Assembly: GCF_039680535.1 (NCBI RefSeq)
Contig: NZ_JBDKSS010000025.1
Span: 124,001 to 188,000 of the forward strand
From: Parvibaculum sp039680535
GTDB taxonomy: Bacteria; Pseudomonadota; Alphaproteobacteria; Parvibaculales; Parvibaculaceae
Length of the DNA: 64,000 nt
Reading direction: 5' to 3'
In this document: positions 8,746 to 17,173 of the stretch, piece by piece
Numbering within the stretch: the first letter of the stretch is position 1
Layout of the letters: each line of letters begins with the position of its first letter
Position numbers and translations under genes: made by a program
Notes under the pieces: model-generated
Databases searched by the model: none
The model's input: only the letters and a program-made list of their open reading frames with translations
What the model was told of the DNA's origin: nothing

Positions 8746-9366
8746 CTATTTCTTGACGAGCGACTCGAGCTGCGCCTGCATGGCGGCCATCTGCCGCTTC
8801 AGTTCCTCGATCTCGCGTTCTCTCGGATTCGGCTCCGCTTCGCTTCCGGCGGCTTCCGGGGCGTGCTCATCTTCGGGGCGCGACGATTTCGTGCGCGGTG
8901 CGAAGGGCGAGAACATGCGCATGGCGCTGTCGAACATCGCGAAGTTCTGGCGGATCTGGTCTTCGAACTGGCCGAGGCGCGGATTGCCGGTGAAAGCGCT
9001 GGTGATCTTCGAACGAAGCTTTTCCTGCTCGCGCGAGAAGGCGTCCATGCTCAGTTCGAGATATGAGGGGATGAAGCCCTGAAGACTGTCGCCGTAGAAG
9101 CGGATGATCTGGCGCAGGAACTTGATCGGCAGGAGGTTCTGGCCGCTCTTGCCTTCTTCTTCGAAGATGATCTGCGCGAGAACGGAGCGCGTGATGTCTT
9201 CGTTCGTCTTCGCATCATGCACGACGAAATCCTGACCCTTCTTCACCATCTCGCAGAGATGATCGAGGGTCACGTAGCTCGACGTCGCGGTGTTGTAGAG
9301 ACGCCGGTTCGCATATTTCTTGATGACAATGATGTCACCTTCCGTGGAGGCGGTTTTCTTTGCCAC
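8746..9366 (-). CDS. phaR: PhaR, polyhydroxyalkanoate synthesis repressor
   Basis: 206 aa. The N-terminal PHB/PHA accumulation regulator DNA-binding domain is clear: IKKYANRRLYNTATSSYVTL at about residues 15-34, then EDITRSVLAQIIFEEEG. The following region (LPIKFLRQIIRFYGDSLQGF, then YLELSMDAF) is the second conserved block. The tail is a charged helix (EIEELKRQMAAMQAQLESL). PhaR binds PHA granules and represses phasin and its own gene until polymer forms. It is divergent from phaA, with 266 bp between them containing TTGCA-type dyads that are candidate operators. The start is GTG at 9366, preceded by GGAGAG. Confidence 0.95.
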   Translation of the reverse strand: MAKKTASTEGDIIVIKKYANRRLYNTATSSYVTLDHLCEMVKKGQDFVVHDAKTNEDITRSVLAQIIFEEEGKSGQNLLPIKFLRQIIRFYGDSLQGFIPSYLELSMDAFSREQEKLRSKITSAFTGNPRLGQFEDQIRQNFAMFDSAMRMFSPFAPRTKSSRPEDEHAPEAAGSEAEPNPREREIEELKRQMAAMQAQLESLVKK

Positions 9367-9498
9367 GGTTTGTGTCTCTCCACTGAAAGCAGCTCGCGCC
9401 GAGCGTGAGCCGCGCGATCGAGAACATCATGCTGCCGCCGTTTTCGGCGGTGGTGCTCCCGGTCCCCCTATTATTAGGGTTCATTCTGACGCGGTATT

Positions 9499-9532
9499 GT
9501 TGCAACGCGCAAGTCCCTACGTTGCATTGCAC
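9499..9532. promoter_or_regulatory. Candidate operator cluster between phaR and phaA (TTGCA dyads)
   Basis: Two dyads lie here: TTGC-N5-GCAA at 9500-9512, beginning inside the palindrome GTTGCAAC (9499-9506), and TTGCA-T-TGCAC at 9522-9532. The second holds TGC-N3-GCA, which resembles the CTGC-N3-GCAG core described for PhaR in other alphaproteobacteria. It matches the site in the ccr promoter region at 10 of 11 positions, ignoring the centre. PhaR autoregulation is the simplest reading; a RamB/ScfR-type regulator is an alternative. Confidence 0.5.
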
Positions 9533-9632
9533 AGAAATCCGTTTACCGGGCCTCCCTGCTCGGGCATTCTTCGCAAATCTCCCGCAAGGCTCCCGTGTTG
9601 TGTAGGCGGGGCCGAAACCTCTGAGGAACGCC

Positions 9633-10823
9633 ATGAGCAAATCCGACACCGGTGTAGTCATCGTTGGCGCGGCTCGCACGCCCGTCGGTTCATTCAATGG
9701 CGCTCTGTCGAGCCTGCCTGCGCATGAGCTTGGCCGCATTGCCATCGGCGCGGCGCTGGAGCGCGCGGGCGTCGACAAGTCGCAAGTTTCCGAAGTCATC
9801 ATGGGGCAGATCCTGCAGGCGGGTCAGGGGCAGAACCCGGCGCGTCAGGCCTCGATCAATGCGGGGCTTCCCGTCGAAGTGCCTGCATGGGCCATCAACC
9901 AGCTTTGCGGCTCCGGGCTCCGCGCCGTCGCGCTCGGCTACCAGGCGATCGTCAATGGCGACAGCGAGGTCGTGGTTGCGGGCGGCCAGGAGAGCATGAG
10001 CCAGGCGCAGCATGCGGCCTATCTGCGTTCGGGCCAGAAGATGGGCGACATTCAGTTCGTGGATACGATGCTCAAGGACGGGCTGTGGGACGCGTTCCAC
10101 GGCTACCACATGGGGCAGACGGCCGAGAATGTTGCCGCCCGCTGGCAGATCACGCGCGAGGAGCAGGATGCTTTCGCGGTTGCCTCACAGAACAAGGCCG
10201 AGGCCGCGCAGAAATCCGGCCGCTTCAAGGACGAGATCGTTCCTGTCACGATCAAGACACGCAAGGGCGATACGGTCGTCGCTGATGACGAATATATCAA
10301 GCCGGGCACGACGCTCGAAGGCATCAAGGGCCTGAAGCCGGCCTTCCAGAAGGAAGGCGGCACGGTGACGGCGGCCAATGCCAGCGGCATCAACGACGGC
10401 GCGGCGGCTCTTGTGCTGATGAGCGAAGAGCGCGCGAAGAAGGAAGGCCGCAAGGTTCTGGCGAAGATCGTTTCCTGGGCGCAGGCCGGCGTCGAGCCCG
10501 CCCTGATGGGTTCGGGTCCGATCCCTGCCGCGCGCGCCGCGCTCAAGAAGGCGGGCTGGTCGGTCTCCGATCTCGATCTCGTCGAGGCGAACGAGGCTTT
10601 TGCGGCGCAGGCGCTCGCGGTCAACAAGGATCTCGGCTGGGATGTGTCGAAGGTGAACGTCAATGGCGGCGCGATCGCTCTCGGACACCCGATCGGCGCA
10701 TCCGGCGCGCGCGTTCTCGTGACGCTGCTTCACGAGATGGAAAAGCGCGACGCGAAGAAGGGTCTTGCGACGCTCTGCATCGGCGGCGGCATGGGCATCG
10801 CCCTCTGCGTCGAGCGTGCCTGA
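9633..10823 (+). CDS. phaA: Acetyl-CoA acetyltransferase (beta-ketothiolase)
   Basis: 396 aa biosynthetic thiolase that condenses two acetyl-CoA to acetoacetyl-CoA, the first step of PHB synthesis and of the ethylmalonyl-CoA pathway. The acylated Cys is C92 in INQLCGSGLRAV. The C-terminal His motif GGAIALGHPIGASGAR and the second Cys in TLCIGGGMG are present. The ATG at 9633 follows GAGGAA. phaB lies 112 bp downstream on the same strand, and the pair forms the classical phaAB unit with divergent phaR. No PHA synthase (phaC) is in the window. Confidence 0.96.
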   Translation: MSKSDTGVVIVGAARTPVGSFNGALSSLPAHELGRIAIGAALERAGVDKSQVSEVIMGQILQAGQGQNPARQASINAGLPVEVPAWAINQLCGSGLRAVALGYQAIVNGDSEVVVAGGQESMSQAQHAAYLRSGQKMGDIQFVDTMLKDGLWDAFHGYHMGQTAENVAARWQITREEQDAFAVASQNKAEAAQKSGRFKDEIVPVTIKTRKGDTVVADDEYIKPGTTLEGIKGLKPAFQKEGGTVTAANASGINDGAAALVLMSEERAKKEGRKVLAKIVSWAQAGVEPALMGSGPIPAARAALKKAGWSVSDLDLVEANEAFAAQALAVNKDLGWDVSKVNVNGGAIALGHPIGASGARVLVTLLHEMEKRDAKKGLATLCIGGGMGIALCVERA

Positions 10824-10831
10824 ACGTAATT

Positions 10832-10863
10832 TGCGGCAATAATCCGTAAGCGGAGTTGCCGCA
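10832..10863 (+). promoter_or_regulatory. Inverted repeat between phaA and phaB
   Basis: TGCGGCAA (10832-10839) and TTGCCGCA (10856-10863) are perfect inverted copies with a 16-base loop, 10 bp after the phaA stop. No T-tract follows. It could be a weak attenuator or mRNA-stability hairpin that sets the phaA:phaB ratio, or another TTGC/GCAA regulator site. Confidence 0.4.
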
Positions 10864-10935
10864 GGGTGGAGATGGGTCGTGAGCTGCGACGGGGGTCGCG
10901 GGCGTCACGGGTAGCGAGGAAGAGGTTTCGAATAT

Positions 10936-11661
10936 ATGGCGAGAGTTGCAATTGTGACTGGCGGCACGCGTGGCATCGGCCATGCGATTTCGGTTGAACT
11001 GAAGGCGGCGGGTTACACGGTTGCCGCCAATTACGCCGGTAACGACGCTGCGGCGGAGGCCTTCTCGAAAGAGACGGGCATCAAGACTTACAAGTGGGAT
11101 GTCGGCGACTACGACGCCTGCGTGAAGGGTCTGGCCCAGGTCGAGACAGAACTCGGACCCATCGATGTGGTCGTCAACAATGCGGGCATCACGCGCGATG
11201 CGACGCTTCACAAGATGACGCCGCAGCAGTGGCGCGATGTCATGCGCGTCGATCTCGATTCGATGTTCAACATGTGCCAGCCGCTCATCGAGGGCATGCG
11301 CGAGCGCGGTTACGGGCGCATCATCAACATCTCGTCCATCAACGGCCAGAAGGGCCAGATGGGCCAGACGAATTATTCGGCGGCCAAGGCGGGCGTCATC
11401 GGCTTCACCAAGGCGCTGGCGCAGGAAGTCGCGAAGAAGGGCATCACCGTCAATGTGATCGCGCCGGGCTATATCGACACCGAGATGGTCGCCGCCGTGC
11501 CGCCCAAGGTGCTCGAAAGCATCATCGCGACGATCCCGGTCGGACGTCTCGGCAAGGCGGAAGAGATCGCGCATTGCGTCGTCTTCCTTGCCGACGAGAA
11601 GGCCGCCTTCATCACCGGCGCGACCTTCACCGCCAATGGCGCGCAGTATATCGCGGGCTGA
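10936..11661 (+). CDS. phaB: Acetoacetyl-CoA reductase
   Basis: 241 aa SDR that reduces acetoacetyl-CoA to (R)-3-hydroxybutyryl-CoA with NADPH. The cofactor loop is TGGTRGIG (8-15), followed by NNAG (81-84). The catalytic residues lie in NISSING and in NYSAAK (Y147, K151). The GQKGQMGQTNYSAAKAG region is very close to that of well-studied PhaB enzymes, which separates it from FabG. It is placed after phaA on the same strand. Confidence 0.95.
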   Translation: MARVAIVTGGTRGIGHAISVELKAAGYTVAANYAGNDAAAEAFSKETGIKTYKWDVGDYDACVKGLAQVETELGPIDVVVNNAGITRDATLHKMTPQQWRDVMRVDLDSMFNMCQPLIEGMRERGYGRIINISSINGQKGQMGQTNYSAAKAGVIGFTKALAQEVAKKGITVNVIAPGYIDTEMVAAVPPKVLESIIATIPVGRLGKAEEIAHCVVFLADEKAAFITGATFTANGAQYIAG

Positions 11662-11685
11662 GATTCCGCTCCGCCTCGTCTTGCA

Positions 11686-11716
11686 CGGCATGCCCCGCTT
11701 GATGCGGGGCATGCCG
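11686..11716. repeat. 13-bp-stem hairpin related to the repeat at 24.1 kb
   Basis: CGGCATGCCCCGC (11686-11698), loop TTGAT, GCGGGGCATGCCG (11704-11716) is a perfect stem. Its core matches the right arm of the large repeat at 24131-24214. It sits between convergent phaB and the MepK-like gene. It may end transcription in both directions, although no T-run follows. Confidence 0.65.
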
Positions 11717-11734
11717 CTGGATTCTGTGGGGCCG

Positions 11735-12355
11735 CTACCCGTTTTTCCTCGTCGCCTGCTCGCGGTCATATTGTTCCGCGCGGTCGAGGCGGCCATGCGC
11801 CGGATAGACCCAGGTGTCCGGCGGGCCGACATCGACATGCACAAAGGGATGCTTCACCGGATAGAAGCCGGCGCCGCCCTTGTTCAGCTTTTTCGCCACG
11901 CGATAGATCATCTCCGGGTCGGAAAAATCCTGCGTGAGATCCATTGCCATGCCGCGCATGTGAAAGCTCGACGGATCGACGCCATCCGAATGTGCGGAAA
12001 GCCAGGCATTGGTGCTTGCCGAGCGGTAGCCAGACATTGTGTAGAGCGGCTCGTTCGACGGCGTCAGGCTGTCGATCTCCCAGAGAAGATCGAGCAGGTC
12101 GGTATGCATCCGCGTCGTTTCGGCGGTGCGCAGGTCGCGCATGAAACGGTCGATCTCCTTCAGCGCGCCGTCGATATATTCGCCGTCCGCCCAATAGGTG
12201 ATCTTCAGCTTCTCGCCGGAATTGAGGTTCTGCATGTTGAGCATGCGCTTATAGGGTGCCGATGCCTTGACGATGGCGGGGGCGGCAATGATACCGACCG
12301 CGCCGGCAGTCAGCGCAAGCGCCGTGCGTCTTGTAAGGCCGGATCGCTTCTTCAT
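11735..12355 (-). CDS. DUF882/MepK-like murein endopeptidase with Tat-type signal
   Basis: 206 aa. The N-terminus has a twin-arginine motif (LTRRTALALTAG) and a hydrophobic stretch ending near PAIVKASA, so Tat export is likely. The remainder is a peptidase M15-like (YcbK/MepK, DUF882) domain. MSGYRS, SFHMRGMAMDL and FVHVDVG supply the His-Asp-His zinc ligands. Relatives cut peptide cross-links in peptidoglycan. It lies 10 bp downstream of a polysaccharide deacetylase on the same strand, suggesting a small envelope-remodelling operon. Confidence 0.87.
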   Translation of the reverse strand: MKKRSGLTRRTALALTAGAVGIIAAPAIVKASAPYKRMLNMQNLNSGEKLKITYWADGEYIDGALKEIDRFMRDLRTAETTRMHTDLLDLLWEIDSLTPSNEPLYTMSGYRSASTNAWLSAHSDGVDPSSFHMRGMAMDLTQDFSDPEMIYRVAKKLNKGGAGFYPVKHPFVHVDVGPPDTWVYPAHGRLDRAEQYDREQATRKNG

Positions 12356-12365
12356 GCCGCTCTCC

Positions 12366-13250
12366 TCACTGCACCGAATGCAGATGGCCGATCAGCGCGT
12401 CGGGTGCGTGCGCCGCGAGCGTTCGCCCGTTCTTCTCGGGCATGAGCTGCACAAAGCGATAGCCGCGCTTTTCCAGCGTCACGATGAGGTCAGAGAGCAT
12501 GTCCGCGGTATGCGGCTTCGTGTCATGCAGGATGAGAATGCCGCGCCCGATCTGATCGATATTGACGAGTGCGCGTTTGTAGACCTGCGCGCTCGAAATC
12601 TTCAGCCAGTCATCGGCGCCGAAATCGCAGGAGACGGTCGCGATGTTGCGCGCGCCGAGCCAGCTTCTAAGGGCCTTCTCATCGTTGAGACCGGGAAACC
12701 GAAAGAAGGGCGCGAGGCGGGCTTGAGATGCGGGTGGGGCGCTTGCCAATGCGGCTTCGACCGCGGCGAAGCCCTTGGAGATTTCCTGTTTCGCCTCGGG
12801 CTTCGACAGGTGGCGCAGATTGTTGGGATGGAACCAGCTATGTGTGCCGATGGTGTGGCCCCGCGCCGCGACCTCACGCACGAGATCGGGCCGCGCATGT
12901 GCGTACCAGCCGACCATGAAGAACGTCGCCTTGATGCAGTGGCGGTCCAGAATGTCGAGGACGCGCTCGGTCGTTTTTGGGTCGGGCCCGTCATCGAAGG
13001 TGAGGGCGATTTCCTTGGGCCCGAGCATCTGGCCCTTGGCATATTGCATCGTCCCATAGGCCGCGCCGCCCCGCGTCGGCAGTTCGACGGTGGGCGTGTG
13101 CGCCGGGGCGCGGGGATCGGTCGGGCAGGCGATGCCTTCCGCGCGTGCAGTGCCGCAAAGGCCGGACGAGAGCCCGGCCAGCAGGAAAGCAGCGGTCAGC
13201 GAGAGATATCTCAAGGTTGCGCCCCCGGTCTGGTACGGGGAGCTTAACAT
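12366..13250 (-). CDS. Secreted polysaccharide deacetylase (NodB homology domain)
   Basis: About 294 aa. A signal peptide (LRYLSLTAAFLLAGLSSGL, cleavage near GTARA) is followed by a NodB domain. Motif 1 is TFDDGPDPKT with the catalytic Asp and metal-binding Asp, motif 2 is HTIGTHSWFH, and later blocks are FFRFPG and ILILHDT. Such enzymes remove acetyl groups from chitin-like or peptidoglycan sugars in the periplasm. The ATG at 13250 is preferred because the signal peptide follows it; no strong ribosome site is seen, and a TTG at 13214 is possible. It pairs with the MepK-like gene downstream. Confidence 0.86.
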   Translation of the reverse strand: MLSSPYQTGGATLRYLSLTAAFLLAGLSSGLCGTARAEGIACPTDPRAPAHTPTVELPTRGGAAYGTMQYAKGQMLGPKEIALTFDDGPDPKTTERVLDILDRHCIKATFFMVGWYAHARPDLVREVAARGHTIGTHSWFHPNNLRHLSKPEAKQEISKGFAAVEAALASAPPASQARLAPFFRFPGLNDEKALRSWLGARNIATVSCDFGADDWLKISSAQVYKRALVNIDQIGRGILILHDTKPHTADMLSDLIVTLEKRGYRFVQLMPEKNGRTLAAHAPDALIGHLHSVQ

Positions 13251-13284
13251 TGTCCCAAAACGGGAAAAGTGAAACTTCCGTCGC

Positions 13285-13716
13285 TCAGGCGCCCGGCCGC
13301 CAGTCTTTTTGCGCCATCTCGAAGCCCGCGAAATCGAAACCGGGGGCGACGGTGCAGCCGACCAGCGTGAAGGCCCCGAGAGGCTCCGCCGCCTGCCAGT
13401 GCCGCGCAGGCACCACGAGCTGCGGCCTGTGGCCCTGGGCAAGGTCGGGGCCGAGAACGAGGCGGGCGGCGAACTGGCTGTCCGGCGAGACGGAAAGGGC
13501 GAGCGGCCCGCCCGCATACCAGTGCCAGACCTCCGCCGCATCGACCTGGTGCCAATGAGAGCGCTCGCCCGCCTTCAGCAGGTAATAGATTGCCGTCGAA
13601 TGGGCGCGGTCGCCCGCATGGTCCCGAAAGGTTTCGCGAAACCAGCCGCCTTCGGGATGGGGCGCGAGGTCGAGCAGGCGGATGATCTCGTCGGCGTCGA
13701 GCGCGGCGATTTCCAT
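13285..13716 (-). CDS. Cupin domain protein (DUF985)
   Basis: 143 aa. The sequence from ADEIIRLLDLAPHPEGGWFRETF through YYLLKAGERSHWHQVDAAEVWHWYAG to GCTVAPGFDFAGFEM is the DUF985 single-domain cupin. HWHQ and the later His provide a possible metal site. The biochemical role is unknown, but such genes often sit beside gloB. Its ATG (13716) lies two bases after the gloB stop, so the two are co-transcribed and probably coupled. Confidence 0.86.
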   Translation of the reverse strand: MEIAALDADEIIRLLDLAPHPEGGWFRETFRDHAGDRAHSTAIYYLLKAGERSHWHQVDAAEVWHWYAGGPLALSVSPDSQFAARLVLGPDLAQGHRPQLVVPARHWQAAEPLGAFTLVGCTVAPGFDFAGFEMAQKDWRPGA

Positions 13717-13718
13717 GT

Positions 13719-14489
13719 TCAGAACTTGTCCTTGCGGGCGCGCGTTTCCGCGAAGACATCGACATCGGCGGCGTTCGGCAGGCCGATGGTCGCGCGAAGA
13801 TCGGCGCTCGCGGCGCGGAGAAACGGGTTCGTCGCCTTTTCGAGCGCGATGGTGGTCGGCACGGTCCATTCGCCCCGCGCGCGCTTGTCGTCGATTTCCT
13901 TCGCGCGGGCAACGAGCGCCGCGTTATGCGGCTCGACGGTCAGCGCGAAGCGGGCATTGGACTGCGTATATTCATGGGCGCAATAGACGGTCGTGTCGTC
14001 CGGCAGCGCCATGAGCTTGCCGAGCGAGGTCCACATCTGCGCCGGAGTGCCCTCGAAAAGACGCCCGCAGCCAAGCGCGAAAAGCGTGTCGCCGACGAAG
14101 ACCACGTGGTCGTCAGCGAAGTGATAGGCGACATGGCCTCGCGTATGTCCCGGCACATCAATGACGCGGGCGCGTGCCGATCCGACTTCCACGATATCGC
14201 CTTCGCCGACGGCGCGGTCGATACCGGGGATGAGATCCTTCTCGCCCTTCGGGCCGACGATCGTGCAGCCGGTTTTCGCCTTGAGTTCCGCATTCCCGCC
14301 CGCATGATCGAAATGATGATGCGTGTTGAGGATATGCGTGAGCTTCCAGCCGGTCGTCTCCAGCGCATTGAGGATCGCGGCCACCTCGGGCGTGTCGATC
14401 GCCGCCGTGGCGCCATTCGCGGAGTCATGGACCAGATAGCCGTAATTGTCCTTCAGCGCGGGGAATTGATAAATCTGAAGCTTGGCCAT
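13719..14489 (-). CDS. gloB: Hydroxyacylglutathione hydrolase (glyoxalase II)
   Basis: 256 aa metallo-beta-lactamase-fold enzyme that hydrolyses S-D-lactoylglutathione to D-lactate and glutathione. The metal motif THHHFDHAGG is at about residues 54-63, with VPGHTRGH, a VFVGDTLFALGCGRLFEG segment and YCAHEYT following. The C-terminal helical domain (NARFALTVEP, then ENPFLR-like TNPFLRA) is typical of glyoxalase II and separates it from other MBL proteins. The ATG at 14489 has AAGGAAAG upstream. Confidence 0.94.
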   Translation of the reverse strand: MAKLQIYQFPALKDNYGYLVHDSANGATAAIDTPEVAAILNALETTGWKLTHILNTHHHFDHAGGNAELKAKTGCTIVGPKGEKDLIPGIDRAVGEGDIVEVGSARARVIDVPGHTRGHVAYHFADDHVVFVGDTLFALGCGRLFEGTPAQMWTSLGKLMALPDDTTVYCAHEYTQSNARFALTVEPHNAALVARAKEIDDKRARGEWTVPTTIALEKATNPFLRAASADLRATIGLPNAADVDVFAETRARKDKF

Positions 14490-14603
14490 GAGGATCGGCT
14501 TTCCTTGAGGGTTTGCTCCTTCCAACCTAATGCGCGAGCCTTACGAGTTGAACCCCGAAACGGCTGCGATAAACCATTAGGAAAAATCTGCTAGGCTTTC
14601 TCC

Positions 14604-15356
14604 ATGCCGATGGATGTCATCGATCTCAGGGATTTTTACGGGCGGCCGCTGGGCCGCGTCGCGCGTTCGTTGATCGGGCAGCGCATCAGAGCGCTTTGGC
14701 CCGATGCGAAGGGGCTTTCGGTCCTCGGCCTTGGTTTCGCGACGCCCTATCTCGGCATGTTTCTTGGCGAGGCGGAACGCGTCATCGGGCTCATGCCAGC
14801 GCAGCAGGGCGTGCTGCGCTGGCCATCGGAGGGGCGCTCTCTCACGGGCCTCACCGACGAAAAGGAATTGCCGCTCGAGGATGAGAGCATGGACCGGGTG
14901 CTCGTCGTGCATGGGCTCGAAGCGAGCGAGGCCATGCGCGCCATGCTGCGCCAGGTCTGGCGCGTGCTGGCGCCGGGCGGGAGGGTCATCATTGTGGTGC
15001 CGAACCGGCGCGGCCTCTGGGCGCGGCGCGAGGTGACGCCCTTCGGTCAGGGTCAGCCCTTCTCGCGCAGCCAGATCACCCAGGCGTTGCGCGAGTCGAT
15101 GTTCAGCCCGGCGAACTGGGAGACGTCGCTTTTCGTGCCGCCCTTCGACTGGCGCCCGCTCATGCGTTCGGCCCGCGCATGGGAGCGCGTCGGCTCGCTT
15201 CTCTGGCCGCGCTTCTCCGGCGTCATCATTGTCGAGGCGACGAAGCAGATTTACGCGGCAACGCCAATCCGCGAGACAAAGCGCATCGAGGCGATCCGCC
15301 AGCGCGTGCGGGCCATCGCGCCTGTGTCGCAGGGCTGGCCGAGAAAAGAGAGCTAG
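14604..15356 (+). CDS. Class I SAM-dependent methyltransferase
   Basis: 250 aa. The SAM-binding motif I is SVLGLGFATPYL (about 38-49), a degenerate glycine-rich loop. ELPLEDESMDRVLVVHGLE and LRQVWRVLAPGGRVIIVVPNR are motifs II-III of the Methyltransf_11 family. It is divergent from gloB, an arrangement recurrent in alphaproteobacteria. The acceptor is unknown. Its TAG is directly followed by the stop of convergent metW. Confidence 0.82.
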   Translation: MPMDVIDLRDFYGRPLGRVARSLIGQRIRALWPDAKGLSVLGLGFATPYLGMFLGEAERVIGLMPAQQGVLRWPSEGRSLTGLTDEKELPLEDESMDRVLVVHGLEASEAMRAMLRQVWRVLAPGGRVIIVVPNRRGLWARREVTPFGQGQPFSRSQITQALRESMFSPANWETSLFVPPFDWRPLMRSARAWERVGSLLWPRFSGVIIVEATKQIYAATPIRETKRIEAIRQRVRAIAPVSQGWPRKES

Positions 15357-15995
15357 TTACTTCCGCGACATCAGCAGCACGGCGTCTTCGGCCATGAGAT
15401 TGTCGAGCGTGCCGGGGCGGCCGACGCGGCGGGCGCGGTTGCCGGAGACGCTCACCGCGTCGTCGATGCGGAAGCCGACTTCCTCGCAGAGAGCCACGAA
15501 ATCGCGCACCGTGCAGAGGTGAATATTCGGCGTGTCGTACCAGTCATGTCCAAGCGTCCTCGTCACCGGCATGCGGCCGGTCCAGAGAAGCTGGAGACGC
15601 ACGCGCCAGTTGCCGAAGTTCGGGAAGGAGACGATGCAATGCTTCCCGATGCGCTGCATCTGGCGCAGCACTTCGCGCGGATTGCGCGTCGCCTGAATGG
15701 TCTTGCTCAGGATCACATAGTCGAACGCATCCTGCGGATAGTCGCTGAGATCGGAATCCGCATCGCCCTGTATGACCGAAAGGCCGCGCGAGACGCAGGC
15801 ATTGACGCCTTCCTGGCTCAGTTCGATGCCGCGCCCATCGACATTCTTCGTGCGCGCGAGGAGCGCGAGCAGCGCCCCGTCGCCGCAGCCGACATCGAGC
15901 ACGCGCACATTGGGCTCGATCATCTCGGCGATGAGCGCAAGGTCGATGCGGTTCTGCACGTAACCATGGGCCGGGGCGATTTCAGTCGACGTCAT
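15357..15995 (-). CDS. metW: MetW, methionine biosynthesis methyltransferase-like protein
   Basis: 212 aa. VLDVGCGDGALL (about residues 32-43) is the SAM-binding loop. YVILSKTIQATRNP, SFPNFGNWRVRLQL and LGHDWYDTPNIHLCT are diagnostic of MetW. In Proteobacteria with metX, MetW is needed for full homoserine acyltransferase activity, reportedly by direct association. The start overlaps the metX stop (ATGA), so the two are coupled, which agrees with a protein partnership. Confidence 0.93.
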   Translation of the reverse strand: MTSTEIAPAHGYVQNRIDLALIAEMIEPNVRVLDVGCGDGALLALLARTKNVDGRGIELSQEGVNACVSRGLSVIQGDADSDLSDYPQDAFDYVILSKTIQATRNPREVLRQMQRIGKHCIVSFPNFGNWRVRLQLLWTGRMPVTRTLGHDWYDTPNIHLCTVRDFVALCEEVGFRIDDAVSVSGNRARRVGRPGTLDNLMAEDAVLLMSRK

Positions 15996-17173
15996 TTAAG
16001 CCCTCGCCGTTCGGCGGCGGCGCCGATGAAGCCCTTGAGCGTCGCGAACATTTCGGGCTCGTCGAGCAGGAAAGCGTCATGGCCCTTGTCCGTCTCGATC
16101 TCGACGAAACTCACATTGGCGGCGGCCGCGTTCAGCGCATGCACGATCTGGCGATTGTCCGAGGTCGGAAAGAGCCAGTCGCTCGTGAAGGAGACGACGC
16201 AGAAGCGCGTCTTTGTGTCCTTGAAGGCGTTGGCAAGCACGCCGCCGCAATCCGCCGCGAGGTCGAAATAATCCATCGCGCGGGTGATGTAGAGATAGGA
16301 GTTCGCGTCGAAGCGATCGACGAAGGTCGAGCCCTGATAGCGCAGATAGGACTCGATCTGGAAGTCCGCGTCGAAGCCGTAGGTCACCTTGTCGCGGTTC
16401 TGGAGATTGCGTCCGAACTTGCGATGCAGCGCCGCTTCCGAAAGATAGGTGATGTGCGCCGCCATGCGCGCGACGGCGAGGCCCTTCGCGGGGCTCGTTC
16501 CCTCGTCGAGATAGGCGCCGCCCCGCCATTCCGGATCGGCCATGATCGACTGCCGCCCGACCTCGTGGAAGGCGATGTTCTGGGCCGAGTGGCGCGCCGC
16601 CGTGGCGATGGGGATCGCGGAGAAGACGCGCTCAGGATAGGCCGTCGCCCATTGCAGCACCTGCATGCCGCCCATGGAGCCGCCGATGGCGCAGAAAATG
16701 TCCTTGATGCCGAGCCGGTCGAGCAGCATCGCCTGCGCCCGCACCATGTCGCCGATGGTGATGACCGGGAAGGACAGGCCGTAGGGCTTGCCCGTCTTCG
16801 GGTCGATGTCCTTCGGCCCGGTCGTGCCCATGCAGCCGCCGATGACGTTCTGGCAGATGACAAAATAGCGGTCCGTGTCGATGGGGAGGCCTGGGCCCAC
16901 CATCATCGGCCACCAGCCACCGGGCTTGCCGGTGATGGGGTGGCGGCTCGCGACATGCTGGTCGCCGGTCAGCGCATGGCAGATAAGCACGACATTCGAC
17001 TTGTCGGCATTGAGCGTGCCATAGGTCTCGTAGGCAATGGTGAAGGGCGAGAGGCTGACCCCGCAGTCGAGCTGAAGCGGCGCCTCCGGCCCGAAGGTCG
17101 TGACGGCGCTGACGGCCCTCACCCTTGCGGCCGCGTCGTCCGGCTCTTTCTGAAATTCCACGGTCTGGCTCAT
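15992..17173 (-). CDS. metX: Homoserine O-acyltransferase (MetX)
   Basis: 393 aa alpha/beta-hydrolase-fold enzyme that acylates homoserine, the first committed step of methionine synthesis. VLICHALTGDQHVAS, NVIGGCMGTTGP, the nucleophile elbow GGSMGGMQ, LYITRAMDYFDL, SDWLFP and ETDKGHDAFLLD carry the catalytic Ser, Asp and His. Acetyl versus succinyl specificity cannot be read reliably from motifs. The ATG at 17173 precedes MSQTVEF. The 130 bp upstream are GC-rich with several short stems, but I could not match a known SAM riboswitch there. Confidence 0.94.
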   Translation of the reverse strand: MSQTVEFQKEPDDAAARVRAVSAVTTFGPEAPLQLDCGVSLSPFTIAYETYGTLNADKSNVVLICHALTGDQHVASRHPITGKPGGWWPMMVGPGLPIDTDRYFVICQNVIGGCMGTTGPKDIDPKTGKPYGLSFPVITIGDMVRAQAMLLDRLGIKDIFCAIGGSMGGMQVLQWATAYPERVFSAIPIATAARHSAQNIAFHEVGRQSIMADPEWRGGAYLDEGTSPAKGLAVARMAAHITYLSEAALHRKFGRNLQNRDKVTYGFDADFQIESYLRYQGSTFVDRFDANSYLYITRAMDYFDLAADCGGVLANAFKDTKTRFCVVSFTSDWLFPTSDNRQIVHALNAAAANVSFVEIETDKGHDAFLLDEPEMFATLKGFIGAAAERRGLK

